Assembly: GCA_963815965.1 (NCBI GenBank)
Contig: CAWFIT010000001.1
Location: 992,001-1,056,000, forward strand
DNA length: 64,000 nt
Reading direction: 5' to 3'
Origin: DASVFB01 sp963815965
GTDB lineage: Bacteria > Actinomycetota > Thermoleophilia > Gaiellales > Gaiellaceae
Part shown: piece after piece, positions 57,600 to 64,000 of the stretch
Layout of the letters: every line of letters starts with the position of its first letter
Position numbering within the stretch: position 1 is the first letter of the stretch
Position numbers and translations under genes: made by a program
The notes under the pieces: generated by a model
Seen by the model: only the letters and a program-made list of their open reading frames with translations
The model's database searches: none
Told to the model about the DNA's origin: nothing

Positions 57600-58487
57600 A
57601 TGGATACGCGTCAGCTGGCTGCGTTCTGCGCGGTGATCGAGAAGAAGAGCTTTTCACAAGCAGCCGAGCGGCTCGGTGTCACGCAGCCCGCGGTCAGCCT
57701 GCAGATCCGGGCGCTCGAGAAGCGCCTCGGCGTTCAGCTCGTCGACCGATCGGGCCGCCGCGTCGAGCCGACCGAGGCCGGGCAGCGGCTCTACCGGAAC
57801 GCTCAGCGCGTCCTCGCGGCCGAAGAGCTGCTGCTCGACGAGCTGACTGAGGGCGAGCGCATCTCCGGACGCTTCGAGCTCGGCGCCTCGACAGGACCTG
57901 GGGGGTCGGTCGTGCCCATCCTGCTCGGCGAGCTCGCCGGGACGTATCCGGACCTCAGTGTCGCGCTCACCGTCGCCGACACGCATCGCATCATCGAGCT
58001 CGTCGCCGACCGCGCCGTCGAGCTCGGCGTCGTCGGGTTCGCGCGCCGTCACCGGTCGGTCGTGTTCGAACCGCTCTTCCGCGACCAGGTCGTGCTCGCC
58101 TGCCCGCCCGGTCATCGCTTCGCCGGCAAGACGATCTCGCTCGATGACCTGCGCGAGGAGACGCTCATCCTCATGCAGGAGGGCGCCGGCGTTCGCGAGG
58201 CGATCGAAGACGAGCTGCGCGCAGTCGGAGTACGTCCGCGCGATTTCGACGCGCGGCTCGAGCTCGGGCTGCAGGAATCGGTGCGTGCGGCGGTCGAGGC
58301 AGGCGTCGGCGTGACGTTCATCTCCCGGTCGGCGATCGAGGCGGCGCTCGCCGCCGGCACGCTGACCGAAGCGCACGTCAAGGGACTCGAGCCGTCGCGC
58401 GACATCTTCCTCGCACGCGCGGCCGGCCGCACGCTCACGCGCGCGGCGCAGGCATTTCTCGATCTCGCACGCGAACGACTCGCGTGA
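57600..58487 (+). CDS. LysR-family transcriptional regulator
   Basis: A 295-residue LysR protein from ATG 57600. The N-terminal winged helix is textbook: Q-L-A-A-F-C-A-V-I-E, S-F-S-Q-A-A-E-R-L-G-V-T-Q-P-A-V-S-L-Q-I, L-E-K-R-L-G-V-Q-L-V-D-R. The co-inducer domain (L-G-A-S-T-G-P-G-G-S, L-A-C-P-P-G-H-R-F-A) resembles CysB/CynR-type sensors. Its stop overlaps the next gene by GTGA, so it may control its own operon with the alcohol dehydrogenase. The inducer is unknown. Confidence 0.9.
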   Translation: MDTRQLAAFCAVIEKKSFSQAAERLGVTQPAVSLQIRALEKRLGVQLVDRSGRRVEPTEAGQRLYRNAQRVLAAEELLLDELTEGERISGRFELGASTGPGGSVVPILLGELAGTYPDLSVALTVADTHRIIELVADRAVELGVVGFARRHRSVVFEPLFRDQVVLACPPGHRFAGKTISLDDLREETLILMQEGAGVREAIEDELRAVGVRPRDFDARLELGLQESVRAAVEAGVGVTFISRSAIEAALAAGTLTEAHVKGLEPSRDIFLARAAGRTLTRAAQAFLDLARERLA

Positions 58488-59401
58488 TCGTTCGCTGGGG
58501 CCTCGGCGAGCTCGAGAACGTCCTCGGGGGCAGACGCGCGTTTCTGCTCGCGACGGAGCGCTGGGACGCTCCCATCCGCGTCGTCGGCCGCTGGAGCGAG
58601 CTGCCGACCGATGCGGCGATCGACGTCGGCGACGCCGAGGTGCTGCTCGCAATCGGCGGCGGCTCGACGATCGACACGGCGAAGCGCGTCTCCGCCGAGA
58701 CGGGACTTCCGCTTGTCTCCGTGCCGACGACGTACTCCGGCTCCGAATGGCCGACGTACTTCGGCGTGCGCGACGCGCAGCGGCGCATGCGCGGCGGCGG
58801 AGGCGGCGCCCACAACGAGGCGATCGTCTACGACGTCGAATTGACGCTCGGCATGCCGAAGGACGTGACGGGCGGCACGGCGATGAACGCGCTCGCGCAC
58901 TGCTGCGAGGCGCTGTACGTGAAGGGTCGCGATCCGACCGCGGACCCTGTTGCGCTCGAAGGCGCCGACGAGATCTCCGACGCGCTGCCGCGCGTGCTCG
59001 ACGATCTCGGCGCGCGCGACTCTCGCGAAGAGCTGCTGCGCGGAGCGGCGAAGGCGGGCGAGGCGCTCGGGCGTTCGGGTCTCGCACTCGCGCACGCGAT
59101 GGCGCAAGCGATCGGCGGACGGTACGGGCTGCCGCACGGCGCGCTCAATGCGATCTGCCTGCCGGCGGGGCTGCGGTTCAACGCAGAGTTCGTCCCCGAG
59201 GCGCTGCTGGGCGGGCGTGCCGCGGAGCAGGCCGAGGAGCTCGCCTCGCTCGCGGGCTTCACGACGCTGGGCGCGCTCGGCGTCCCCGAAGACGACCTGC
59301 CCGAGCTGGCGGGCGCGATCGCGCAGCGGCCGGGAGCGCTCGTCAATCCGCGCCCCGCGACGCCGGCGGACGTGCTCGAGCTGCTGTCTTCGGTTTTCTA
59401 A
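58484..59401 (+). CDS. Iron-containing alcohol dehydrogenase / maleylacetate reductase-like
   Basis: A 305-residue protein from GTG 58484. The NAD(P) loop G-G-G-S-T-I-D-T-A-K, P-T-T-Y-S-G-S-E and metal-site histidines in N-A-L-A-H-C, L-A-H-A-M-A-Q-A-I-G and L-P-H-G-A-L-N identify the Fe-ADH family. P-T-T-Y-S-G-S-E-W and the short length suggest maleylacetate reductase, which finishes aromatic ring catabolism by reducing maleylacetate to 3-oxoadipate. It is about 50 residues shorter than usual, mostly at the N-terminus. A ring-cleavage dioxygenase is not in the window. Confidence 0.8.
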   Translation: MIVRWGLGELENVLGGRRAFLLATERWDAPIRVVGRWSELPTDAAIDVGDAEVLLAIGGGSTIDTAKRVSAETGLPLVSVPTTYSGSEWPTYFGVRDAQRRMRGGGGGAHNEAIVYDVELTLGMPKDVTGGTAMNALAHCCEALYVKGRDPTADPVALEGADEISDALPRVLDDLGARDSREELLRGAAKAGEALGRSGLALAHAMAQAIGGRYGLPHGALNAICLPAGLRFNAEFVPEALLGGRAAEQAEELASLAGFTTLGALGVPEDDLPELAGAIAQRPGALVNPRPATPADVLELLSSVF

Positions 59402-59462
59402 CGATCGGAATCAGTAATCCACCCTGATGTCGGCCCGCACCGCCGGGGCGGACAATCGACCC

Positions 59463-61661
59463 ATGGCGGGAGGAACGAACCTCGCCGGGCGCGCCGGCAC
59501 CTGGTCCGCCGCTCACTGGAAGACGGCCACGTTTGGCTGGTTCGCATTCGCCGTCGTCGCGGTCGTTCTCGGCTCCGCAGTCGGCGCCGTCAAGCTGACG
59601 GACGTCGAGTACGCGTCGGGCCAGGCGGCGAAAGCCGAGTCGATGCTCCAGCAGGCCGGCTTCAAGACGCCGGCGACCGAGAGCGTGCTGATCCACTCGA
59701 ACAAGATGATCTACGAGCAGCTGTTCCCGACGATCGCGGTCGCACACGTCGTCGAGACGCTCACGGCACAGCCGAACGTCACGAACATCGTTTCGCCGAT
59801 CGGCAACCCGAACGCCGGCCTGATCTCGAAGGATCACCACTCGGTTCTCGTCCAGTTCGACGTCAAAGGAAAAGCCGACGCCGCTCACTCGAAGATCGCC
59901 CCCGTGCTGAAGGCGATCGAGCGCGTTCAGGCCGCAAATCCCCGCGTGACGATCGAGGAGTTCGGACGTGCGAGCTCCGACTACTCGATGAACAAGGCGT
60001 TCGCCGAGGACATGAGCCGCGCCGAGTACACATCGCTGCCGCTTACACTGGCGATCCTGCTCGTCGCTTTCGGCGCTCTCGTCGCCGCGGGACTGCCGGT
60101 GCTGCTCGCGTTCTCGGCAGTGCTCGCAGCCACAGGCCTCAACGCGTTCGTCAGCCACGTGATCCATTCGGCGGACGCGACCACGTCCGTGATCCTCATG
60201 GTCGGCATGGCGGTCGGCGTCGACTATTCGCTCTTCTACCTGCAGCGCGAGCGGGAGGAGCGGCGCTCGGGGAAGTCGCCGCACGAGTCGCTGCTCCGCA
60301 CGGCGGCGACGTCGGGTCAGGCGGTGCTCATCTCCGGTGCGACGGTGCTGGTCGCGATGGCGGGCATGCTCTTCGCCGGAAACGCGATCTTCACCACGAT
60401 GGGCGCAGGGACGATGATCGTCGTCCTGTGCGCGTTGCTCGGGTCGCTCAGCGTGTTGCCGGCTCTGCTGCACAAGCTCGGCGATCGCGTCGACTCGGGG
60501 AAGGTGCCGTACTTCCACAGGCGTCGCGGTCAGGATCGCTTCTGGACGGCCGTCGTCAGGGCCGTTCTGCGGCGACCCGTCGTCTCTGTCGTCGCCTCGA
60601 CCGCGTTCCTAATTGCGCTTGCGCTGCCGGCGCTCCAACTCCACACCAAATTGCCGAGCTTCACGGACTTTCCGAGGGATTTGCCGATTGTGCAGGCCTA
60701 CAAGGACGTCCAGCAGGCGTTCCCCGGCTCGCAGACGCCGGTCGTGCTCGTCGTGAAGGGCGAGAACGTCACGACGCCGCAGTACCGGAAGGCGTACGCG
60801 GCGTTCCGCAGCCACGCAGTCGCGACGGGCGAGTTCTTCGCGCCGTTCCACGTGTTCGTCAACCCTGACAAGACGGTCGCGCGTGTCGAGTTCTCGATCG
60901 CGGGCAAGGGCGACGACAAGGTGTCGAACCACGCGCTCCAGACGCTGCGGAACGACGTCATCCCGCCGGTCGCCGGAACGTTGCCGGGTGCCGACTGGGC
61001 GGTCACCGGCGCCACCGCAGGATCGCATGACTTCAACCAGCGCATGAAGGAGCGCATGCCGATCGTGTTCGCCTTTGTGCTCGGCCTGGCGTTCGTACTG
61101 ATGCTGCTCGCGTTCCGCTCGATCGTGATCCCGATCAAGACCGTCCTGCTGAACCTGCTCTCGGTGTTCGCGTCGTACGGCGTGCTAGTCGCCGTGTTCC
61201 AGCACTCATGGGCGCAGGGGGCTTTGGACTTCACGTCCAACGGCGCGATCACGTCGTGGCTACCGCTGTTCCTCTTCGTGATCCTGTTCGGGCTCTCGAT
61301 GGACTATCACGTCTTCATCCTCAGTCGCGTGAAGGAGCGCGTCGACGCTGGCGAGTCGACCGAGGACGCGGTCGCGCACGCTATTTCCAGGACCGCCGGC
61401 ACGATCACCAGCGCCGCACTAGTGATGGTCGGTGTCTTCGCGCTGTTCGCGAGCGTGCGGCTCCTCCCGGTGAAGCAGCTCGGTTTCGGGCTCGCGGTGG
61501 CGGTGTTCCTCGACGCGACGGTCGTACGGGCGGTGCTGCTTCCGGCCGCGATGAAGCTGCTCGGCGACTGGAACTGGTACCTCCCGCGCAGGCTGTCGTG
61601 GCTGCCGTCGCTGGAGGCCGGGGAGAGGCGCCCTGCTCGGAGGCCGGTACTGCACGGATAA
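59463..61661 (+). CDS. MMPL-family RND transporter
   Basis: A 732-residue transporter. ATG 59463 is preferred because GACAAT lies 6 nt upstream and the protein starts conventionally; ATG 59427 is possible. Two repeats of one helix, a large outside loop and five helices give about 12 helices. MMPL motifs: V-G-M-A-V-G-V-D-Y-S-L-F-Y-L-Q-R-E-R-E-E-R and F-G-L-S-M-D-Y-H-V-F-I-L-S-R-V-K-E, holding the proton-relay Asp residues. It probably exports lipids or other hydrophobic compounds, driven by the proton gradient. Confidence 0.9.
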   Translation: MAGGTNLAGRAGTWSAAHWKTATFGWFAFAVVAVVLGSAVGAVKLTDVEYASGQAAKAESMLQQAGFKTPATESVLIHSNKMIYEQLFPTIAVAHVVETLTAQPNVTNIVSPIGNPNAGLISKDHHSVLVQFDVKGKADAAHSKIAPVLKAIERVQAANPRVTIEEFGRASSDYSMNKAFAEDMSRAEYTSLPLTLAILLVAFGALVAAGLPVLLAFSAVLAATGLNAFVSHVIHSADATTSVILMVGMAVGVDYSLFYLQREREERRSGKSPHESLLRTAATSGQAVLISGATVLVAMAGMLFAGNAIFTTMGAGTMIVVLCALLGSLSVLPALLHKLGDRVDSGKVPYFHRRRGQDRFWTAVVRAVLRRPVVSVVASTAFLIALALPALQLHTKLPSFTDFPRDLPIVQAYKDVQQAFPGSQTPVVLVVKGENVTTPQYRKAYAAFRSHAVATGEFFAPFHVFVNPDKTVARVEFSIAGKGDDKVSNHALQTLRNDVIPPVAGTLPGADWAVTGATAGSHDFNQRMKERMPIVFAFVLGLAFVLMLLAFRSIVIPIKTVLLNLLSVFASYGVLVAVFQHSWAQGALDFTSNGAITSWLPLFLFVILFGLSMDYHVFILSRVKERVDAGESTEDAVAHAISRTAGTITSAALVMVGVFALFASVRLLPVKQLGFGLAVAVFLDATVVRAVLLPAAMKLLGDWNWYLPRRLSWLPSLEAGERRPARRPVLHG

Positions 61662-61663
61662 GT

Positions 61664-61691
61664 AATCGTTATCGATTGAATTAGGTAAGAT
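61664..61691 (+). promoter_or_regulatory. Promoter with small inverted repeat before the flavoprotein/fumarase operon
   Basis: TAAGAT (61686-61691) lies 8 nt before GTG 61700. Upstream, AATCG-TTAT-CGATT (61664-61677) is an inverted repeat in an AT-rich stretch that stands out from the GC-rich background. An operator function is inference. Confidence 0.45.
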
Positions 61692-61699
61692 CGCTGGTC

Positions 61700-62890
61700 G
61701 TGGCCGCGCCCATGTCAGTCGACGTGCTCGTGATCGGGAGCGGCGCGTCCGGTCTCGCTGCCGCCGTCTCGGCCGAGCGATCCGGGGCGCGCGTGGCGCT
61801 CGCGGCAAAGGGCTCGCTTCAGTCGTGCAACTCTGCGAAGGCGCAGGGCGGGATCCAGGCCGCGTTCGGCAAAGACGACTCGCCCGAGCAGCACGCCGAG
61901 GACGTGTGGAAGTCGAGTCACGAGACGGCCGATCGCAGGCTCGTCACCGTGCTCACGTCGGAAGCGCCGTCCGCGATCCACTGGCTCGAGGAACTGGGCG
62001 TCGGTTTCACGCGCGAGAACGGCGGTTACCGGTTGGCGCGCTGCGGCGGCGCGTCACGCAAGCGATTGCTTCAGGTGGGCGACCGGACGGGCCATGCGAT
62101 CACGAAGGCGTTGCGCGAGGCGTTCGAGGCGGGCTCCGGAACGGCATTGACCAAGAGCCCGCTGAGCTCGCTCGAGCCGCGCAAGAACGGATGGCGCGCT
62201 GTGTGCGGCGAGCACGTGATCGACGCGGGCACAGTCGTGCTCGCAGCGGGGGGACGCTGCTTCAAGGAGGCGAAGGAGCGTGGCGAGCTGTCCACGAACC
62301 ACCCAGGCGCGACCGGCGAGGTGACACAGCTCGCGATCGGCATCGGCGCCGAGGCGCGCGACCTCGACGCACTGCAGTACCACCCGAACGGCGGCGCGTG
62401 GCCGGCCAACATGCAGGGCTACTCGATCCCGGAGACGACGCGCGCGTACGGCGCGGTGCTCGTGAACGCCGACGGCGAGGAGTTCACCGACTCGCTCGGG
62501 CCTCGTGACACCGTGTCACAGGCGATCTTCGACGAGGTGGCGAAGGGCAAGGGCGTGGAGACGCCCGACGGACGTCCCGCGGTGTACCTCGACACGACTC
62601 GCGTCCCCGAGCACGACGCGGAGATCTCGCTTCCGTACATGCTGCGGCGGTACCGGAGCGGTGGCATCGATCCGTTGCGCGAGCCGATCCTCACGTACCC
62701 CGTGCTGCACTACCAGAACGGCGGTCTCGTGATCGACGAGCAGGCCGAGACGATGGTGGAGGGTCTGTACGCTTGCGGCGAGATCGCGGGCGGCACGCAC
62801 GGGCGCAACCGGATGATGGGAAACAGCCTCCTCGAGTGTTGCGTGTTCGGCCGGAGGGCCGGGCGGGCAGCCGCGGAAAGGGCCAGATGA
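61700..62890 (+). CDS. FAD-dependent fumarate reductase/succinate dehydrogenase-like flavoprotein (short)
   Basis: A 396-residue flavoprotein from GTG 61700. FAD site: V-L-V-I-G-S-G-A-S-G-L-A-A-A, S-A-K-A-Q-G-G-I-Q-A-A, and G-T-H-G-R-N-R-M-M-G-N-S-L-L-E near the end. Substrate motifs: T-R-A-Y-G-A-V-L, R-D-T-V-S-Q-A, and L-H-Y-Q-N-G-G. It lacks the C-terminal helical domain of SdhA/FrdA and of NadB. Because fumarase genes follow with ATGA overlap, I infer fumarate/succinate chemistry; no iron-sulfur or membrane subunit lies beside it, so the electron partner is unknown. Confidence 0.8.
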   Translation: MAAPMSVDVLVIGSGASGLAAAVSAERSGARVALAAKGSLQSCNSAKAQGGIQAAFGKDDSPEQHAEDVWKSSHETADRRLVTVLTSEAPSAIHWLEELGVGFTRENGGYRLARCGGASRKRLLQVGDRTGHAITKALREAFEAGSGTALTKSPLSSLEPRKNGWRAVCGEHVIDAGTVVLAAGGRCFKEAKERGELSTNHPGATGEVTQLAIGIGAEARDLDALQYHPNGGAWPANMQGYSIPETTRAYGAVLVNADGEEFTDSLGPRDTVSQAIFDEVAKGKGVETPDGRPAVYLDTTRVPEHDAEISLPYMLRRYRSGGIDPLREPILTYPVLHYQNGGLVIDEQAETMVEGLYACGEIAGGTHGRNRMMGNSLLECCVFGRRAGRAAAERAR

Positions 62891-63777
62891 TCACGACCGA
62901 GCTGGAAGGCATCGTCGAGGACGCGGCAGCGCACCTGTACGTCTGGGCGCTGAAGGACATCCCGCAGGATTTGCGCGACGCGCTCGATTCCGCGCGCGGT
63001 CGCGAGACGTCGGTCGCGGGCAAGCGCGTGCTCGAGACGATCCATCGCAACGTCAACATCGCCGACGCCGAGAAGAACCTCGTCTGCCAGGACACAGGCA
63101 TCGCGGTCTACTCGTGTCGCGTCGGCGAGCACTTTCCCTTGCATCCCGCGCGCATCTACGAGGCTTTGAAGGCGGGGACCGCGCGCGCGACGCTCGAGCA
63201 TCCGCTGCGCTCGAACGCGGTGCACACGATCACGCGCGAGAACACGGGGCCGAACATCGGCTACCGGCTGCCGATCGTGCACTGGGAGTTCGTCGAGGAC
63301 TGGGACGGGCTCGACGTCAAGTGCGTGCCGAAGGGCTCCGGCTCGGAGAACATGAGCTTCCTGAAGATGTGCGTCCCCGCGGACGGCGTGAAGGGGATCA
63401 AGCAGTTCGTCTTGGAGTCGATCGTTGGCGCCGGCGGCAAGCCGTGCCCGCCCGGGATCGTCGGCGTCGGCATCGGCGGCTCGGCCGACTATGCGATGTA
63501 CCTCGCCAAGGAGGCGATCGCGCGGCCGGTCGGGACGCGCAATCCCGATCCGATCGTCGCGGAGCTCGAGGAGGAGTTGTTCGAGCTCTTGAACGAGACC
63601 GGCATCGGCCCGATGGGCCTCGGCGGCGACGTCACCGTGCTGCAGTGCCACATCGAGCACGCGGACACGCACATGACGCTCAACCCCGTCGCGGTCAACT
63701 ACCAGTGCTGGGCAGCGCGACGCGCGTCTGCGCACGTCGCTGCGAGCGGCATCATCGAGTACGACAGGGAGTTCTGA
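62887..63777 (+). CDS. fumA: Class I fumarase, alpha (catalytic) subunit
   Basis: A 296-residue protein from ATG 62887. Signatures of the class I fumarate/tartrate dehydratase alpha part: C-Q-D-T-G-I-A-V-Y, R-E-N-T-G-P-N-I-G-Y, K-G-S-G-S-E-N-M-S-F-L-K-M, G-I-G-G-S-A-D-Y-A and G-P-M-G-L-G-G. Cysteines in C-Q-D-T, K-M-C-V and L-Q-C-H-I-E are the likely 4Fe-4S ligands. It hydrates fumarate to malate, or a related diacid. The beta part is encoded separately by the next gene, starting in the stop (TGATG). Confidence 0.92.
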   Translation: MITTELEGIVEDAAAHLYVWALKDIPQDLRDALDSARGRETSVAGKRVLETIHRNVNIADAEKNLVCQDTGIAVYSCRVGEHFPLHPARIYEALKAGTARATLEHPLRSNAVHTITRENTGPNIGYRLPIVHWEFVEDWDGLDVKCVPKGSGSENMSFLKMCVPADGVKGIKQFVLESIVGAGGKPCPPGIVGVGIGGSADYAMYLAKEAIARPVGTRNPDPIVAELEEELFELLNETGIGPMGLGGDVTVLQCHIEHADTHMTLNPVAVNYQCWAARRASAHVAASGIIEYDREF

Positions 63778-64000
63778 TGGCGACGCACGAAGTCACCTTT
63801 CCCATCACCGATCCGCAGGAGATCCTCAAGCTCCGCGCCGGCGACGAGGTGACGGTGCAGGGTCACATCATCGGGATCCGCGACCGGACGCAGATCCGCA
63901 TCTTCGACCAGGGCGTGGAGCCGCCGATGGACCTGCGAGGCGCCTTCCTGCTCCACACCGCGCCCGGCGTACGCAAGATCGCGGAAGGCAAGTACGAGAA
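63777..64000 (+). CDS. fumB: Class I fumarase, beta subunit, 3' truncated by the window
   Basis: ATG 63777 shares its A with the TGA of the alpha gene. The first 74 residues are visible: F-P-I-T-D-P-Q-E-I-L-K-L-R-A-G-D-E-V-T-V-Q-G-H-I-I-G-I-R-D-R-T, then L-R-G-A-F-L-L-H-T-A-P. They match the N-terminus of the fumarase C-terminal (beta) domain. The symbol marks the beta subunit of a two-part class I enzyme, not the E. coli fumB paralogue. Confidence 0.88.
   Translation, partial: MATHEVTFPITDPQEILKLRAGDEVTVQGHIIGIRDRTQIRIFDQGVEPPMDLRGAFLLHTAPGVRKIAEGKYE

Noticed and set aside
61661..61699. Fur box in the AT-rich promoter
   Set aside because: Only a short AATCG/CGATT repeat is present; it does not match the 19-bp Fur consensus well enough.
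1..64000. tRNA or rRNA genes
   Set aside because: No cloverleaf with a T-loop GGTTCGA core or rRNA signature was recognised by eye; a covariance scan would be needed to exclude them fully.

Overview
The window is a GC-rich, gene-dense bacterial chromosome segment. GTG and TTG starts are common, neighbouring genes overlap by 1-4 nt (ATGA, GTGA, TTGA), and many genes have a TAnnnT box 6-9 nt before the start codon with no Shine-Dalgarno (SD) sequence. The gene content (phenylacetate monooxygenase, futalosine-route menaquinone genes, class III cyclase/AAA/TPR protein, MMPL, CHRD and DUF4389 proteins) suggests a deep actinobacterial lineage such as Thermoleophilia/Gaiellales. That placement is inference. 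No rRNA, tRNA, CRISPR array or transposase was seen.

Layout. 1-2.9 kb: end of a DUF4389 membrane gene, a short SelW-like gene read through an in-frame UGA with a SECIS-like hairpin (probable selenoprotein), and a decayed stretch (DJ-1/PfpI remnant, frameshifted NHL-repeat gene, unidentified gene tail) around a membrane flavin reductase. 2.9-7.6 kb: subtilase/TolB-propeller protein, paaABCD on the minus strand, and a divergent TetR gene with a perfect 20-bp palindromic operator between. 7.6-12.5 kb: lipid kinase, then an E1alpha/E1beta/E2 2-oxoacid dehydrogenase operon containing a HIRAN and a glycolipid-binding gene. 12.5-25.6 kb: CHRD protein, cysteine-less thioredoxin fold, phosphodiesterase, pcm, acylphosphatase, GtrA, two membrane glycosyltransferase-like proteins, HelD-like helicase, YmdB phosphoesterase, M23-like protein, AI-2E transporter. 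25.6-28 kb: hemB-hemL joined by a ~166-nt inverted-repeat RNA element that pairs the hemL SD and start codon. 29.7-39.7 kb: UbiD-Rieske-cytochrome b-subunit IV/cytochrome c-UbiX-MenG-polyprenyl synthase-MqnA on the plus strand, and MqnC plus an unusual radical SAM enzyme on the minus strand. This makes and uses menaquinone in one neighbourhood. 39.7-45.5 kb: 1097-residue cyclase/AAA regulator, alpha/beta hydrolase, phosphodiester glycosidase. 45.5-57.6 kb: surface-polysaccharide genes (DegT, FlaA1/CapD-type dehydratase, DUF354, AsnB, sugar transferase) mixed with DedA, a UvrD-like helicase, an archaeal-type ATPase/winged-helix protein and a Na+/H+ antiporter. 57.6-64 kb: LysR, iron alcohol dehydrogenase, MMPL exporter, and a fumarate reductase-like flavoprotein followed by split class I fumarase, the last gene cut by the window end.

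Cross-cutting points: (1) a dispersed ~31-nt palindrome, two copies of which sit in frame in the E2 linkers and one in paaC; (2) six single-base frameshifts, five of them apparent insertions, some in conserved genes, which look like assembly or read errors; (3) several divergent gene pairs with fewer than 30 bp between start codons.
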